In this document: piece by piece, positions 26,899 through 34,951 of the stretch | Position numbering within the stretch: position 1 is the stretch's first letter | Layout of the letters: every line of letters starts with the position of its first letter | DNA from: Fibrobacter sp. | Lineage (GTDB): Bacteria > Fibrobacterota > Fibrobacteria > Fibrobacterales > Fibrobacteraceae | DNA: 64,000 nt | Direction of reading: 5' to 3' | Assembly (NCBI GenBank): GCA_024399035.1 | Contig: JAKSID010000001.1 | Coordinates: 62,001 to 126,000, forward strand | Position numbers and translations under genes: made by a program | Notes under the pieces: generated by a model | Told to the model about the DNA's origin: nothing | The model's database searches: none | Seen by the model: the letters and a program-made list of their open reading frames with translations, nothing else

Positions 26899-27309
26899 AT
26901 GGATATCGCAATTAAGATGACATTGATCGCCTCCGTGATTCTTATAGGTTACAACCTTTCCCAGTTGTTGACCTCCTACGAAGGTGTCTGTGAAAAAGTC
27001 AAGAAGTTCAGGTCTCTTGCTGTTGATACCAATTCTACCGAAAAGGAACTTTGGCTTTCCAATACGGTTTTGACGGGTGTCCTTTCATCTACGTTTGTTG
27101 TCTTGACCTACTTGTCCGGTTTCGCCCATTGGGTGGTGGTCGTGGTTGCCGCCAAGATGGCTGTAACCTGCTATATGTCGAATTTGGAACTCAGTCGTAT
27201 TATGAAAAACGATGTGGTGGACCAGCCCTTTTTCAGGTTGACCAAGGTGGACGCTGTTGCCAACATCCTGTTTGGAATCGGTGTCGCATTGATCCTGGTT
27301 GCTAGTTGA
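26899..27309 (+). CDS. Small membrane protein of unknown function
   Basis: A 136-residue protein with about four transmembrane segments: residues 5-25 (MTLIASVILIGYNLSQLL), 55-72 (VLTGVLSSTFVVLTYL), 75-92 (FAHWVVVVVAAKMAVTCY) and 118-135 (VANILFGIGVALILVA). It has one charged loop at 28-50. AGAGG precedes the ATG, seven bases after the rsgA stop, and the next gene begins 11 bases after its stop, so it belongs to an rsgA-barrel-nadD run. I do not recognise a family. Confidence 0.65.
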   Translation: MDIAIKMTLIASVILIGYNLSQLLTSYEGVCEKVKKFRSLAVDTNSTEKELWLSNTVLTGVLSSTFVVLTYLSGFAHWVVVVVAAKMAVTCYMSNLELSRIMKNDVVDQPFFRLTKVDAVANILFGIGVALILVAS

Positions 27310-27320
27310 TGGAGTTTAAA

Positions 27321-27881
27321 ATGAGAACGAAAATCATAAGTGTCCTTCTGCTCCTTTTGGCATGCTCGGGCTTGGGTTTTGCCCAGTCTACTGGCATGTC
27401 TCAGGTTCCGCTCTTTGTAGGTGGCGCCTTGGAATTTGGTTCCGGCACAGGCATCGGTGCCCAGAATGAACGTGGTGTTGGCTTTAGAAATATTGAAGCC
27501 ATGGCCGGTTACTGGTATCCGCAAATTGCTTTTGTTCGCGTAGGTTATGGCTATTCCACCTTTGATGAAACCGACGATAATGACGATGTCTACTCTGTAA
27601 AGCATCACGATTTTGATGTGGAGCTGGCAGTGCACGCCTATGGCGACCTTTACGTGAAGGGCGCTTACTCCAGGGCTCGCGACTTGAGTGACATTGGCGA
27701 TGTTTCTTGGAATGAATGGGGCGTCGGTGGTGGTTCTGTTGTGAACTACGTTTCTAGGACCATGCTCTTTGCCGAAGTAGAATATCGCTGGGTGCTGGAA
27801 CACTTTGATCCGTTCCTGAATAAGAAGGTGAAGGGAACCCGTTTGCAGTTTAATCTTGGATTTGCGGTCTATGTCTACTAA
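27321..27881 (+). CDS. Small outer-membrane beta-barrel protein
   Basis: The ATG at 27321 is chosen for the GGAG seven bases upstream and for the clean signal peptide it gives (MRTKIISVLLLLLACSGLGF, cleavage after AQS or GFA). The mature part of the 186-residue product is all beta: YWYPQIAFVRVGYGYSTFD, FDVELAVHAYGDLYVKGAYS and LQFNLGFAVYVY, with the aromatic C-terminal end expected of an outer-membrane barrel of about eight strands. Function unknown. It overlaps the following adenylyltransferase gene by 11 bases. Confidence 0.72.
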   Translation: MRTKIISVLLLLLACSGLGFAQSTGMSQVPLFVGGALEFGSGTGIGAQNERGVGFRNIEAMAGYWYPQIAFVRVGYGYSTFDETDDNDDVYSVKHHDFDVELAVHAYGDLYVKGAYSRARDLSDIGDVSWNEWGVGGGSVVNYVSRTMLFAEVEYRWVLEHFDPFLNKKVKGTRLQFNLGFAVYVY

Positions 27882-28506
27882 GAAGAACGTTGCTGTTCTT
27901 GGGGGTGCATTCGATCCTGTGCATCAGGACCACATTACGGTGGCCAAGACTTGTCTTGACCGCGGCTTTTGCGATGAAGTCTGGTTTATGCCTAGTCCCG
28001 ACCGTTGGGACAAGACTTTGAATGCCAGCCCGGAAGATCGCTTTGCCATGCTGGAACTTGCATTCTCCGGCGATGAACGCCTGGTGCTTTCTGACCTGGA
28101 AATCCAGCAGGGGGATTTCCGTGGCTCCTACGTGTTCCTGATGGGCATTAAGGAAATGTTCCCGGACATTAATTTCCGCCTGCTGGTGGGCGCTGACAGC
28201 TATGAGAATATTCCTCATTGGCGCGACCCCATGAATTTCTTTGGCACCAACTATAATGGGCACTTGTTGCTCCGCGATATTGAACTGATCGTATTTGCAC
28301 GACAGGGCTATCCTAAGCCGGATATTGACGCTCATAACGCAAAGGGCTACGCTCCTATGTTGTGGCTTGGCAAGGACGAAGGTTTCGAAGGAATTTACTC
28401 CAGCACTGCCATTCGCAAGTCCTTGCTGTGCAGCAGCGAACTGCCGGAAGGCCTGGATCCCAAGGTGTTTGAATACATCAAGGAACATGACCTCTACCGC
28501 GATTAG
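27871..28506 (+). CDS. nadD: Nicotinate-nucleotide adenylyltransferase-like protein
   Basis: A 211-residue nucleotidyltransferase. VLGGAFDPVHQDHITVAK (residues 8-25) contains the GxFxPxHxxH ATP-binding motif, and YSSTAIRKSL (about 178) is the SSTxIR motif of NadD/PnaT enzymes. LVGADSYENIPHW in the middle also fits NadD. The expected reaction joins nicotinate mononucleotide and ATP in NAD synthesis. The ATG at 27871 is preferred over an in-frame TTG at 27856; it lies within the end of the barrel gene. The sequence is somewhat divergent, so a related substrate is possible. Confidence 0.82.
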   Translation: MSTKKNVAVLGGAFDPVHQDHITVAKTCLDRGFCDEVWFMPSPDRWDKTLNASPEDRFAMLELAFSGDERLVLSDLEIQQGDFRGSYVFLMGIKEMFPDINFRLLVGADSYENIPHWRDPMNFFGTNYNGHLLLRDIELIVFARQGYPKPDIDAHNAKGYAPMLWLGKDEGFEGIYSSTAIRKSLLCSSELPEGLDPKVFEYIKEHDLYRD

Positions 28507-28524
28507 GCTAACATCGCGCGCACC

Positions 28525-28573
28525 CCATAACTCATAATTCATAACTCATAACTCGTAATTAGTAGCTCGCAAT
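28525..28573. repeat. Heptad-repeat array running into the RluA-type start codon
   Basis: Seven consecutive heptads: CCATAAC (28525), TCATAAT (28532), TCATAAC (28539), TCATAAC (28546), TCGTAAT (28553), TAGTAGC (28560), TCGCAAT (28567). The last one includes the first two bases of the ATG at 28572. No Shine-Dalgarno sequence remains in the leader. Confidence 0.85.
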
Positions 28574-29621
28574 GCCTGTTCCTTCTGACATGTACTTTGA
28601 AAGCGTGGTGCAGCCTGAACACGAAGGCTGGCTGTTGCTGAAATCCTTGTGCGCTCGTTTTACTTATCATAGCGAAATGGACTGGGTCGACAAACTGGCC
28701 CGAGGTCTTGTGACAATCAATGGCGTTGTGGCAAATGCTGCTACGGTTGCCCACAAGAACGACAAGGTTGTGTATCACGTAGAAAACTATACGGAGCCTG
28801 AGGTTCCTACCAATTACGACATTGTTTTCGAAGATGATGAATTTATGCTGGTGGCGAAACCGGCGGGTGTTCCTGTCCATCATACGGGTCGAATTTTCTA
28901 CAATACTTTTACTTCTATTGTGCGCCGCGGTACAGATTACGAAACAGCAACTCCAATGCATCGCTTGGATCGCGATACGGGTGGCTTGATGCTGTTTGCA
29001 AAGTATGCTGAATCTGCGGCAAGATTCCAGAAGAACTTGGAACGCATCCTTTTGCGCAAGTTCTATATGGCGGTGGTCCGTGGCAATTTCCTGATGGCTG
29101 TGCCTGATTGCGCCGGCGCTAGTTTCGTGTCCCTCGGAAAGGATGACGCTGGCGAATTCCTGGATTGCAAGATGCCCCTGCGAGAAGACCCTGCAGACAA
29201 CATCCGTTTGCGCATGCACTTTTTTGAAGATGGCAAGGAATGCCATACCCGCTTCCGCGTCCTAAAGCAGGGCTTGCTCCCGAACGGCGAAAAATACTCC
29301 GTGGTAGAGGCCGAGCTCCTTACCGGCCGCAAGCACCAGATTCGCGCCCATCTGTCGGAGTTGGGTTTCCCCATTCTGGGAGACCGCCTTTATAGCTTTG
29401 GCGGCAAGTACTACGAGAAAATGACGGACAAGGTGGCCGAAGCCAGAGCCAAGGGCCAGCTGAGTCAGGAAGACGCCTTGACCGAAGAAGACTATGCTGT
29501 TCTAGGTGGCCGCAGCCACATGCTTTACGCCTACAAGGCGGAAATTCAGTTGCCCTACTGGAGGGAATCCCGCACGTTCTCATGCGGAGAATTTCCCGAA
29601 GATATGGGAAAACTGGTATAA
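28572..29621 (+). CDS. RluA-family RNA pseudouridine synthase
   Basis: A 349-residue protein with an S4-like RNA-binding segment at residues 35-75 (WVDKLARGLVTINGVVA) and a pseudouridine synthase domain from about 90. The catalytic motif is MHRLDRDTGGLMLFAK (Asp near residue 138). LLTGRKHQIRAHLSELGFPI and ILGDRLY complete the RluA signature. It isomerises uridine in rRNA or tRNA; which position cannot be decided. The 5' leader is replaced by a heptad-repeat array, so its translation start is unusual. Confidence 0.9.
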   Translation: MPVPSDMYFESVVQPEHEGWLLLKSLCARFTYHSEMDWVDKLARGLVTINGVVANAATVAHKNDKVVYHVENYTEPEVPTNYDIVFEDDEFMLVAKPAGVPVHHTGRIFYNTFTSIVRRGTDYETATPMHRLDRDTGGLMLFAKYAESAARFQKNLERILLRKFYMAVVRGNFLMAVPDCAGASFVSLGKDDAGEFLDCKMPLREDPADNIRLRMHFFEDGKECHTRFRVLKQGLLPNGEKYSVVEAELLTGRKHQIRAHLSELGFPILGDRLYSFGGKYYEKMTDKVAEARAKGQLSQEDALTEEDYAVLGGRSHMLYAYKAEIQLPYWRESRTFSCGEFPEDMGKLV

Positions 29622-29665
29622 TTGGGGAATAACGCAAAAAAAATCACTTTTTTTGTCAATATCCC

Positions 29666-29693
29666 TTGACAATAATCCTAGAATATCTATATT
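29666..29693 (+). promoter_or_regulatory. Promoter of tRNA-Asn
   Basis: A perfect TTGACA (29666-29671), a 16-base spacer and TATATT (29688-29693), ending 36 bases before the tRNA 5' end. Confidence 0.7.
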
Positions 29694-29729
29694 TGGGCAC
29701 GTCAATGAGAGAAATCTCTAAGACAAGAT

Positions 29730-29802
29730 TGCTTCATAGCTCAGTTGGTAGAGCCCGCGACTGTTAATCGCGTTGTCCTTGGTTCGAGTCCAAGTGAAGC
29801 AG
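29730..29802 (+). tRNA. tRNA-Asn (anticodon GTT)
   Basis: All arms fold. Acceptor TGCTTCA (29730-29736) pairs perfectly with TGAAGCA (29795-29801), with discriminator G at 29802. The D arm is GCTC/GAGC. The anticodon stem CGCGA/TCGCG holds the loop CTGTTAA, giving anticodon GTT. The T arm is CTTGG-TTCGAGT-CCAAG. CCA is not encoded. It has its own promoter and terminator, so it is transcribed as a single tRNA. Confidence 0.96.
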
Positions 29803-29810
29803 CTGAAAGG

Positions 29811-29835
29811 CCCCGTTCGAAAGAACGGGGTTTTT
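29811..29835 (+). terminator. Terminator of tRNA-Asn
   Basis: Stem CCCCGTTC (29811-29818) / GAACGGGG (29823-29830), a stable GAAA tetraloop and TTTTT. Confidence 0.92.
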
Positions 29836-29888
29836 CGTTTATGGTGACTTTGCCAAAGTCCGCGCGATCCCCTGCGCGGTTCCATTAA

Positions 29889-29917
29889 AAAAGACCCCGG
29901 AATTCCGGGAGCCTTTT
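29889..29917 (-). terminator. Terminator of the minus-strand beta-helix gene
   Basis: The hairpin is centred on CCCGG-AATT-CCGGG at 29896-29909, with TCTTTTTT following on the minus strand. It lies 27 bases past the gene's stop. Confidence 0.65.
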
Positions 29918-29943
29918 AAGAGAGAAACCCTTTTAGTCAAGAA

Positions 29944-31305
29944 TTACTTCTTGGGAATCTGTGCGCCGTACTTGTCCATGGCACCGAAGAGCTGGTACAT
30001 TTCTTCCACCGGGTAGTGGTTGGCGTACATGGATACAGAACTCTGGATGGAACCGACCTGGTTCATGCCCAGTGCTGCACGGAACAGGTTTGCCGGAGAG
30101 TTGGGATCGTAGTCAGTCTTTTCCTTGTAGCTTGCGATCAGGAAGTTTTCAAGATACTTCTGGTTGATCTTGGCACCAAAGGCCTTGGGGTCCTTCAGGC
30201 TGATGTTGCCCTGCATGGACTTGTAACCCGGTTCTCCTTCGATATCCTCGAATTCGTCAACGCCGATGAACTTGATGCTGGGGCTGATGGTGAAGGAAAG
30301 GTCGCCCTTCTTGTTAAGGAAGAACACGTTGTTGTCAATCTTGATGTTCTTGGTCTTGTCTTCGCCCTTGGTCATGTCCAGGCCGGAGAATACGCTGAGG
30401 CCCACGATGTTATGGTGGAAGTCGCAGTTGAACTTGGCGTTGCAACGTGCACCGTAGCCCATGTCGATCATTTCGTTGGTGCGGGTCCAGGTGAAGAGGA
30501 TGGTGTTGTTGGCGAATTCCAGGTTGGCGATGTTGGCGGTGGGCTTGCCGTACTGATCCGGCTTGGCACCTGCAATATCGACACCAATCATACGGTTGTT
30601 CACAAACACGTTGTTGAGAACGCGGATGTTGCCTTCGGGCCATCCGCCCATAATGCCGTAGTTGTCGCCGTTGGCGAACACGCAGTTCTGGATGGTGATG
30701 TCACCGGTGTCATATACGCCACGGATGTAGATGAGGGCTGCCACGCGGGAAGGCTGTTCTGCTTCCTTGGTTGGGTTATCAAGAGTTGCGCCCTTGGCCG
30801 GACCCTGGGGAACCAGCATTCCCAAGTCGAACCCTTCCGGCTTGCCCTTTTCCTTGTGGTAGGTGTTGGAGTAGGCTTCGTCGATGGTGAGACCGTCGAT
30901 AACCATCTTCACGTTCTGCTTGCCTTCGAAACCGATGTTGATGATGCCGAGGCCTGTGCCCTGGTCCTTGTTGTTTTCGTTCTTGGGCTGGAGCTTGGTT
31001 ACATACTTGATGGGATCGCGATCGCTAAAGTCGTCGGAGTAGCCGCCGATAATGCTTACGGGTTCGGTGATGTCGAACCAGCCACGCTTGGTCTGGCCCG
31101 GATAGATGCCCTGGGCAACATGGATGACATCGCCTTCCTTGGCGACCTTGAGAGCTTTCCAAAGGTTCTTGAGTGGAGCTTCCTTGGTTCCTTCGTTGCC
31201 GTTTGCACCGTTGGCGAGGGAAACGTAAAGGTCTGCAGCCTGAATGTTGCTGAATGCGCCAGCCATGAGGGCCATTGCCGTCAAAAGCCTGGTTCTTTTC
31301 TTCAT
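29944..31305 (-). CDS. Exported right-handed beta-helix protein (DUF1565-like)
   Basis: A 453-residue protein with signal peptide MKKRTRLLTAMALMAGAFSN, cleaved after IQA. It opens with DLYVSLANGANGNEGTKEAP and LWKALKVAKEGDVIHVAQGIY, the standard N-terminal cap of DUF1565/pectate-lyase-like beta-helices, followed by coils of the form ITIQNCVFANG and IRVLNNVFVNN between residues 120 and 330. No catalytic lyase residues can be pointed to, so it may bind rather than cleave polysaccharide. It has its own terminator and a long A/T-rich upstream region shared with the divergent small exported protein. Confidence 0.82.
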   Translation of the reverse strand: MKKRTRLLTAMALMAGAFSNIQAADLYVSLANGANGNEGTKEAPLKNLWKALKVAKEGDVIHVAQGIYPGQTKRGWFDITEPVSIIGGYSDDFSDRDPIKYVTKLQPKNENNKDQGTGLGIINIGFEGKQNVKMVIDGLTIDEAYSNTYHKEKGKPEGFDLGMLVPQGPAKGATLDNPTKEAEQPSRVAALIYIRGVYDTGDITIQNCVFANGDNYGIMGGWPEGNIRVLNNVFVNNRMIGVDIAGAKPDQYGKPTANIANLEFANNTILFTWTRTNEMIDMGYGARCNAKFNCDFHHNIVGLSVFSGLDMTKGEDKTKNIKIDNNVFFLNKKGDLSFTISPSIKFIGVDEFEDIEGEPGYKSMQGNISLKDPKAFGAKINQKYLENFLIASYKEKTDYDPNSPANLFRAALGMNQVGSIQSSVSMYANHYPVEEMYQLFGAMDKYGAQIPKK

Positions 31306-31470
31306 TGTATTTCTCCTTTTTCAAATTCTTTGGAATAAAACCCAAAGTTTGCGTTTTATTGTAAGAAGAAAGTAATAAAATATGGCTGTTTTGCAAGATG
31401 TTCAAAACATTCCGACAAAAGAAATGAGACTCCTTTTTTCTATATTCAAATAATAAAGGTGGATTTTTTT

Positions 31471-31857
31471 ATGCTCAAGAAACTACTTGTCGTTCTTTTT
31501 GCTGCAGCCATGTTTGCTTTCGCAGGTCCTATTTCTGTGGAAGGCCGTCTTACCGAGATTCCCGGCAAGATGCCCAGTAATGATTTGTATAGCTATGTCT
31601 ATGTTTTCAAGTACAAGGTGATTTCTGGTATTGATGCCAAGGAAATCCTGGTGGGTGTATATAATCCGCTGATTGCCCGCGGTAAGGTCAAGGACAAGAT
31701 GGCCGACAAGTCCAAGGGTAATGTGTCTGAATTCAAGGCTAAGGCTAAGCATAAGTTGACCTTGGTTCCGCTGGAAGGCAACTGGGACGGTGCCGTTGAA
31801 GACGAATACTTCGACGATGAAAGTCCCCGCTACCTGGCCATCGAAGTAAACGAGTAA
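31471..31857 (+). CDS. Small exported protein of unknown function
   Basis: A 128-residue protein with a signal peptide (MLKKLLVVLFAAAMFAFAG). The ATG at 31471 is chosen for AAGGTGGA upstream; the earlier in-frame GTG lies within that ribosome-binding site. The mature part (SVEGRLTEIPGKM, YSYVYVFKYKVISG, then ILVGVYNPLIA) is mainly beta. Its stop overlaps the next start (TAATG), so it is coupled to the MBOAT acyltransferase and may act with it in the periplasm. No family recognised. Confidence 0.65.
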   Translation: MLKKLLVVLFAAAMFAFAGPISVEGRLTEIPGKMPSNDLYSYVYVFKYKVISGIDAKEILVGVYNPLIARGKVKDKMADKSKGNVSEFKAKAKHKLTLVPLEGNWDGAVEDEYFDDESPRYLAIEVNE

Positions 31858-33275
31858 TGGTCTTTTCTTCCCAGCTTTTTCTGTTCTACTTTTTGCCGAC
31901 CTTCCTGGTGGGCTATTTTGTGCTGTTCAAGCTGGGTGCAAAGCATTCTTATCTGAATCTTTTTATCACCATTTTCAGCTATATCTTTTACGGTTGGCTG
32001 GAACCCTGGCTTGTGTTCCTGATGTTCGGCTCCACCCTGGTGGTGTACATTGCCGGCAAGATGATTTCTGCGGAAGGAGCAAGCAAGCGTAAACGCAACC
32101 TGGGCTTGGCTCTTGCGGTAGGTGTAAATCTTGGGGCCCTAGGTTTCTTTAAGTACTACATGTTCGGCATGGGGGCCATTAACTCGGTCCTGGTAAAGCT
32201 GGGCTGCGAACCTTTCTCCATTATGACCGTGCTTTTACCGGTGGGTATTTCGTTCTATACCTTCCAGTCCATGAGCTATGCCATCGATGTGTGGCGCGGC
32301 ACGGCGCCTCCGGTAAAGAATTTTGCAACCTTCGCCTGCTACGTGGCCTTGTTCCCCCAGCTGGTGGCGGGCCCCATTGTCCGTTACAATACTGTGGCCG
32401 TGGAACTGGAGCGCCGAAAGCATTCCCTTAAGAATTTTGTCCGCGGTATTACTTTCTTCTGCTTCGGCTTTGCTGAAAAGATTTTCCTTGCCAATCAAGT
32501 TGGGTCCATTGCGGACCGTGTATTTGCTGCGGATGCGCCAGGGGTCATCAATAGCTGGTGGGGCGCCTTGGCCTACATGTTCCAGATCTATTTTGATTTC
32601 TCCGCCTACTCCAACATGGCCATCGGTCTTGGGCTGATGCTTGGCTTCCATTTCCCAAGGAACTTTAACGGCCCTTATCGTTCCCGAAGCATTACGGAGT
32701 TCTGGAAACGTTGGCATATTTCCTTGACCAGCTGGTTCCGCGATTACCTGTATATTGCCTTGGGTGGCAACCGCGTTAGCAAGCCCAGACTTTATTTCAA
32801 CCTGTTTATGGTGATGTTCGTCAGTGGCGTTTGGCATGGTGCCAACTGGACTTTCATTTGCTGGGGCCTGTACCACGCCTTCTTCATGATTGTGGAACGA
32901 GCTAACAACAAGAAGACATTCTATAACGCAGCTCCGAAGGTCGTTCAGCTGGTTGTTACCCAGGTCATCGTGTTGTTTGGTTGGGTGCTGTTCCGTGCTG
33001 ATACAATCGGCGAAGCCTGGCGCATGTGGAAGACCATGCTTGGCTTGATGCCGGTTAGCGCTTTCGATAGCGTTCTTGCTGCAGAAATCTTTACACCAAC
33101 CAGCGTCTTGTTTATGGTTTTGGCTACTGTTTGTTCCTTCTGGGGTTTCCGCTCTTACAACTGGTGCATTGCATTAAAGCCCTACCGTGTAGCAGTTTCC
33201 CTGGGAATCTTTGTGCTGGCCATCCTTGCTCTGTTTACCCAGAGCTATAATCCCTTCTTGTACTTCCAGTTCTAG
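31857..33275 (+). CDS. MBOAT-family membrane O-acyltransferase (AlgI-like)
   Basis: A 472-residue protein with 10-12 membrane helices. N-terminal SQLFLFYFLPTFLVGYFVLF and FFKYYMFG are typical of AlgI-type MBOAT proteins. The conserved region is FWKRWHISLTSWFRDYLYI, followed by the putative catalytic histidine in SGVWHGANWTFICWGLYHA. Such proteins move acyl (often acetyl) groups across the inner membrane onto exported polysaccharides. The usual SGNH/AlgX-like transferase partner is not next to it; only the small exported protein is. Confidence 0.92.
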   Translation: MVFSSQLFLFYFLPTFLVGYFVLFKLGAKHSYLNLFITIFSYIFYGWLEPWLVFLMFGSTLVVYIAGKMISAEGASKRKRNLGLALAVGVNLGALGFFKYYMFGMGAINSVLVKLGCEPFSIMTVLLPVGISFYTFQSMSYAIDVWRGTAPPVKNFATFACYVALFPQLVAGPIVRYNTVAVELERRKHSLKNFVRGITFFCFGFAEKIFLANQVGSIADRVFAADAPGVINSWWGALAYMFQIYFDFSAYSNMAIGLGLMLGFHFPRNFNGPYRSRSITEFWKRWHISLTSWFRDYLYIALGGNRVSKPRLYFNLFMVMFVSGVWHGANWTFICWGLYHAFFMIVERANNKKTFYNAAPKVVQLVVTQVIVLFGWVLFRADTIGEAWRMWKTMLGLMPVSAFDSVLAAEIFTPTSVLFMVLATVCSFWGFRSYNWCIALKPYRVAVSLGIFVLAILALFTQSYNPFLYFQF

Positions 33276-33320
33276 CTTGAATCAGGCTTAGGTGGTTTTG
33301 CCTAGTTAAACGAATATGAA

Positions 33321-33350
33321 AAAAGGACCGCATTAAAGCGGTCCTCTTTT
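33321..33350 (+). terminator. Terminator after the MBOAT gene
   Basis: A 7-8 bp stem GGACCGC (33325-33331) / GCGGTCC (33338-33344), loop ATTAAA, then TCTTTT. Confidence 0.82.
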
Positions 33351-33368
33351 ATGTAAAAAGCAAATTGA

Positions 33369-33395
33369 GATCCCGGCTCAAGGCCGGGATGACAA
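33369..33395. repeat. Short palindromic dispersed-type repeat near metK
   Basis: Inverted repeat ATCCCGGC (33370-33377) / GCCGGGAT (33383-33390) with loop TCAAG, followed by GACA. On the minus strand it begins TGTCATCCCGGC, a form I recognise from intergenic repeats in many unrelated bacterial genomes. No T-run follows, so it is a poor terminator. Confidence 0.55.
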
Positions 33396-33401
33396 GCCTG
33401 A

Positions 33402-33501
33402 TTACTTGATGCCTGCGGCCTTCTTGTGAGCAGCAAGCGACTCGTCTTTTACGAGTCGTGGCTGCGAGAGCGAAGATCAGTCGTAGGTTCTTGTCTTGCG
33501 C
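33402..33501 (-). other. Vestigial second metK 3' end with hairpin element
   Basis: Directly beyond the metK stop, the minus strand at 33434-33402 reads AAHKKAAGIK-stop, a near copy of the MetK C-terminus AALKKAAKI-stop, in a different frame. The two tails are separated by about 67 bases. These contain a perfect 8-bp hairpin CGACTCGT-CTTTT-ACGAGTCG (33438-33458) and outer AAGCG/CGCTT ends. Confidence 0.6.
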
Positions 33502-34692
33502 TTAGATCTTTGCGGCCTTCTTAAGAGCGGCGGCCTTGTCGGTCTTTTCCCAAGTGAAGCGTGCGCCAGTGCGACCGAAGTGACCCAGGGCTGCAGTTGC
33601 CTGGTAGCCGGGCTTCTTCAGGTCAAGCATCTTGACGATGCCTGCCGGGGAAAGGTCGAAGTTCTTGTTCACGATTTCTTCAATCTTGCGGTCGTCGATC
33701 TTACCGGTATTGAAGGTGTTCACCAGAACAGAAACGGGCTTGGAGTAACCGATAGCGTATGCCAGCTGGACTTCGCAACGGTGGGCGAGGCCTGCGGCAA
33801 CGATGTTCTTTGCAACGTAGCGGGCTGCGTATGCTGCAGAACGGTCAACCTTGGAAGGATCCTTGCCGGAGAATGCGCCACCACCATGACGACCCATGCC
33901 GCCGTAGGTGTCCACGATGATCTTACGACCGGTGAGGCCGCAGTCGCCGTGAGGTCCGCCAACCACGAACTTGCCGGTGGGGTTGATCAGGTAACGGGTG
34001 TTCTTGTCGAGAAGCTTGGCAGGAACAACCTTCTTGATGAGCTTTTCGATGATTTCCTTTTCGATAGTCTTGTGCTTCAGTTCCTTGCCGTTCACGAATT
34101 CATCGTGCTGGGTAGAAATGACCACTGTGTCTACGCGGACCGGCTTGTCGTTTTCGTCGTATTCCACGGTGACCTGGGACTTGGCATCCGGACGGAGCCA
34201 CTTGATCTTGCCCTTTTCGCGGAGGTTCTGAATTTCTTCCATGAGCTTGTGAGCCAGGCTAATGGGCAGAGGCATCAGCTCCTTGGTTTCGTTCACGGCA
34301 TAACCGAACATCATGCCCTGGTCGCCTGCGCCCTGCTTGTCGTCTTCCTTACCGTCGGCAGCCTTGGCGTCCACACCCTGAGCGATATCGGGGGACTGCT
34401 TGTCCATGGCGACGAGAACGGAGCAACCCTTGTAGTCAAAGGCCAGTTCCGGATTCACGTAGCCGATGCCCTTGATGGTCTTGCGGGCAATCTGCTGGTA
34501 GTCGATCACTGCCTTGGTGGTGATTTCACCGGAGATAACCACGAGGCCGGTGTTCACGAGAGTTTCGCAAGCGACGCGGCTGTTGGGGTCCTGTGCAAGG
34601 CAGGCATCCAGGATGGCGTCGGAAATCTGGTCGCAGACCTTATCCGGGTGACCCTTGGATACGGATTCAGAAGTAAAGAGATAATGTGCCAT
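33502..34692 (-). CDS. metK: S-adenosylmethionine synthase
   Basis: This 396-residue enzyme makes SAM from methionine and ATP. It shows [20 protein letters not shown] at the N-terminus, the ATP-binding [12 protein letters not shown] (about 118), and the P-loop-like [21 protein letters not shown] (about 265). TAGGAG precedes the ATG by six bases. The C-terminus [16 protein letters not shown] differs slightly from the usual AAGLK end, and a second copy of a more standard end lies just downstream. The enzyme core is complete. Confidence 0.97.
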   Translation of the reverse strand: MAHYLFTSESVSKGHPDKVCDQISDAILDACLAQDPNSRVACETLVNTGLVVISGEITTKAVIDYQQIARKTIKGIGYVNPELAFDYKGCSVLVAMDKQSPDIAQGVDAKAADGKEDDKQGAGDQGMMFGYAVNETKELMPLPISLAHKLMEEIQNLREKGKIKWLRPDAKSQVTVEYDENDKPVRVDTVVISTQHDEFVNGKELKHKTIEKEIIEKLIKKVVPAKLLDKNTRYLINPTGKFVVGGPHGDCGLTGRKIIVDTYGGMGRHGGGAFSGKDPSKVDRSAAYAARYVAKNIVAAGLAHRCEVQLAYAIGYSKPVSVLVNTFNTGKIDDRKIEEIVNKNFDLSPAGIVKMLDLKKPGYQATAALGHFGRTGARFTWEKTDKAAALKKAAKI

Positions 34693-34776
34693 TATTGGCT
34701 CCTATTGTGTTAACAGCACCGAAAAGAAGGTCGCATTTTTGACCAACCCAAGCACTGAAAAAACGGGTTTGAAATG

Positions 34777-34806
34777 TTTATGCATAAATGTACAAAAACG
34801 CATAAA
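34777..34806. promoter_or_regulatory. Palindromic operator-like site upstream of metK
   Basis: The perfect palindrome TTTATGCATAAA (34777-34788) is followed 11 bases on by another half-site GCATAAA (34800-34806). It lies 85-115 bases upstream of the metK start, where a regulator could act. It does not resemble the MetJ box, and no SAM-riboswitch fold was seen. Confidence 0.35.
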
Positions 34807-34951
34807 GATTGACTAGTGAGTATGTCGTAAAAAGAGGAATAAATGTCAAAAAAGAATCAAAGGAAAAGTTTTTGACCCGATTTCTGCGTTCTACCATTTT
34901 TTTTCATTATATTAGCCTTCGTAACGGGATTACAAATAAGGTTTTGGATTT

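Noticed and set aside
33369-33395. Terminator of metK
   Set aside because: The palindrome is not followed by a T-run on the minus strand, and it matches a dispersed repeat type.
34693-34951. SAM riboswitch before metK
   Set aside because: No SAM-I, SAM-II or SAM-IV type conserved core or terminator pair is visible on the minus strand.
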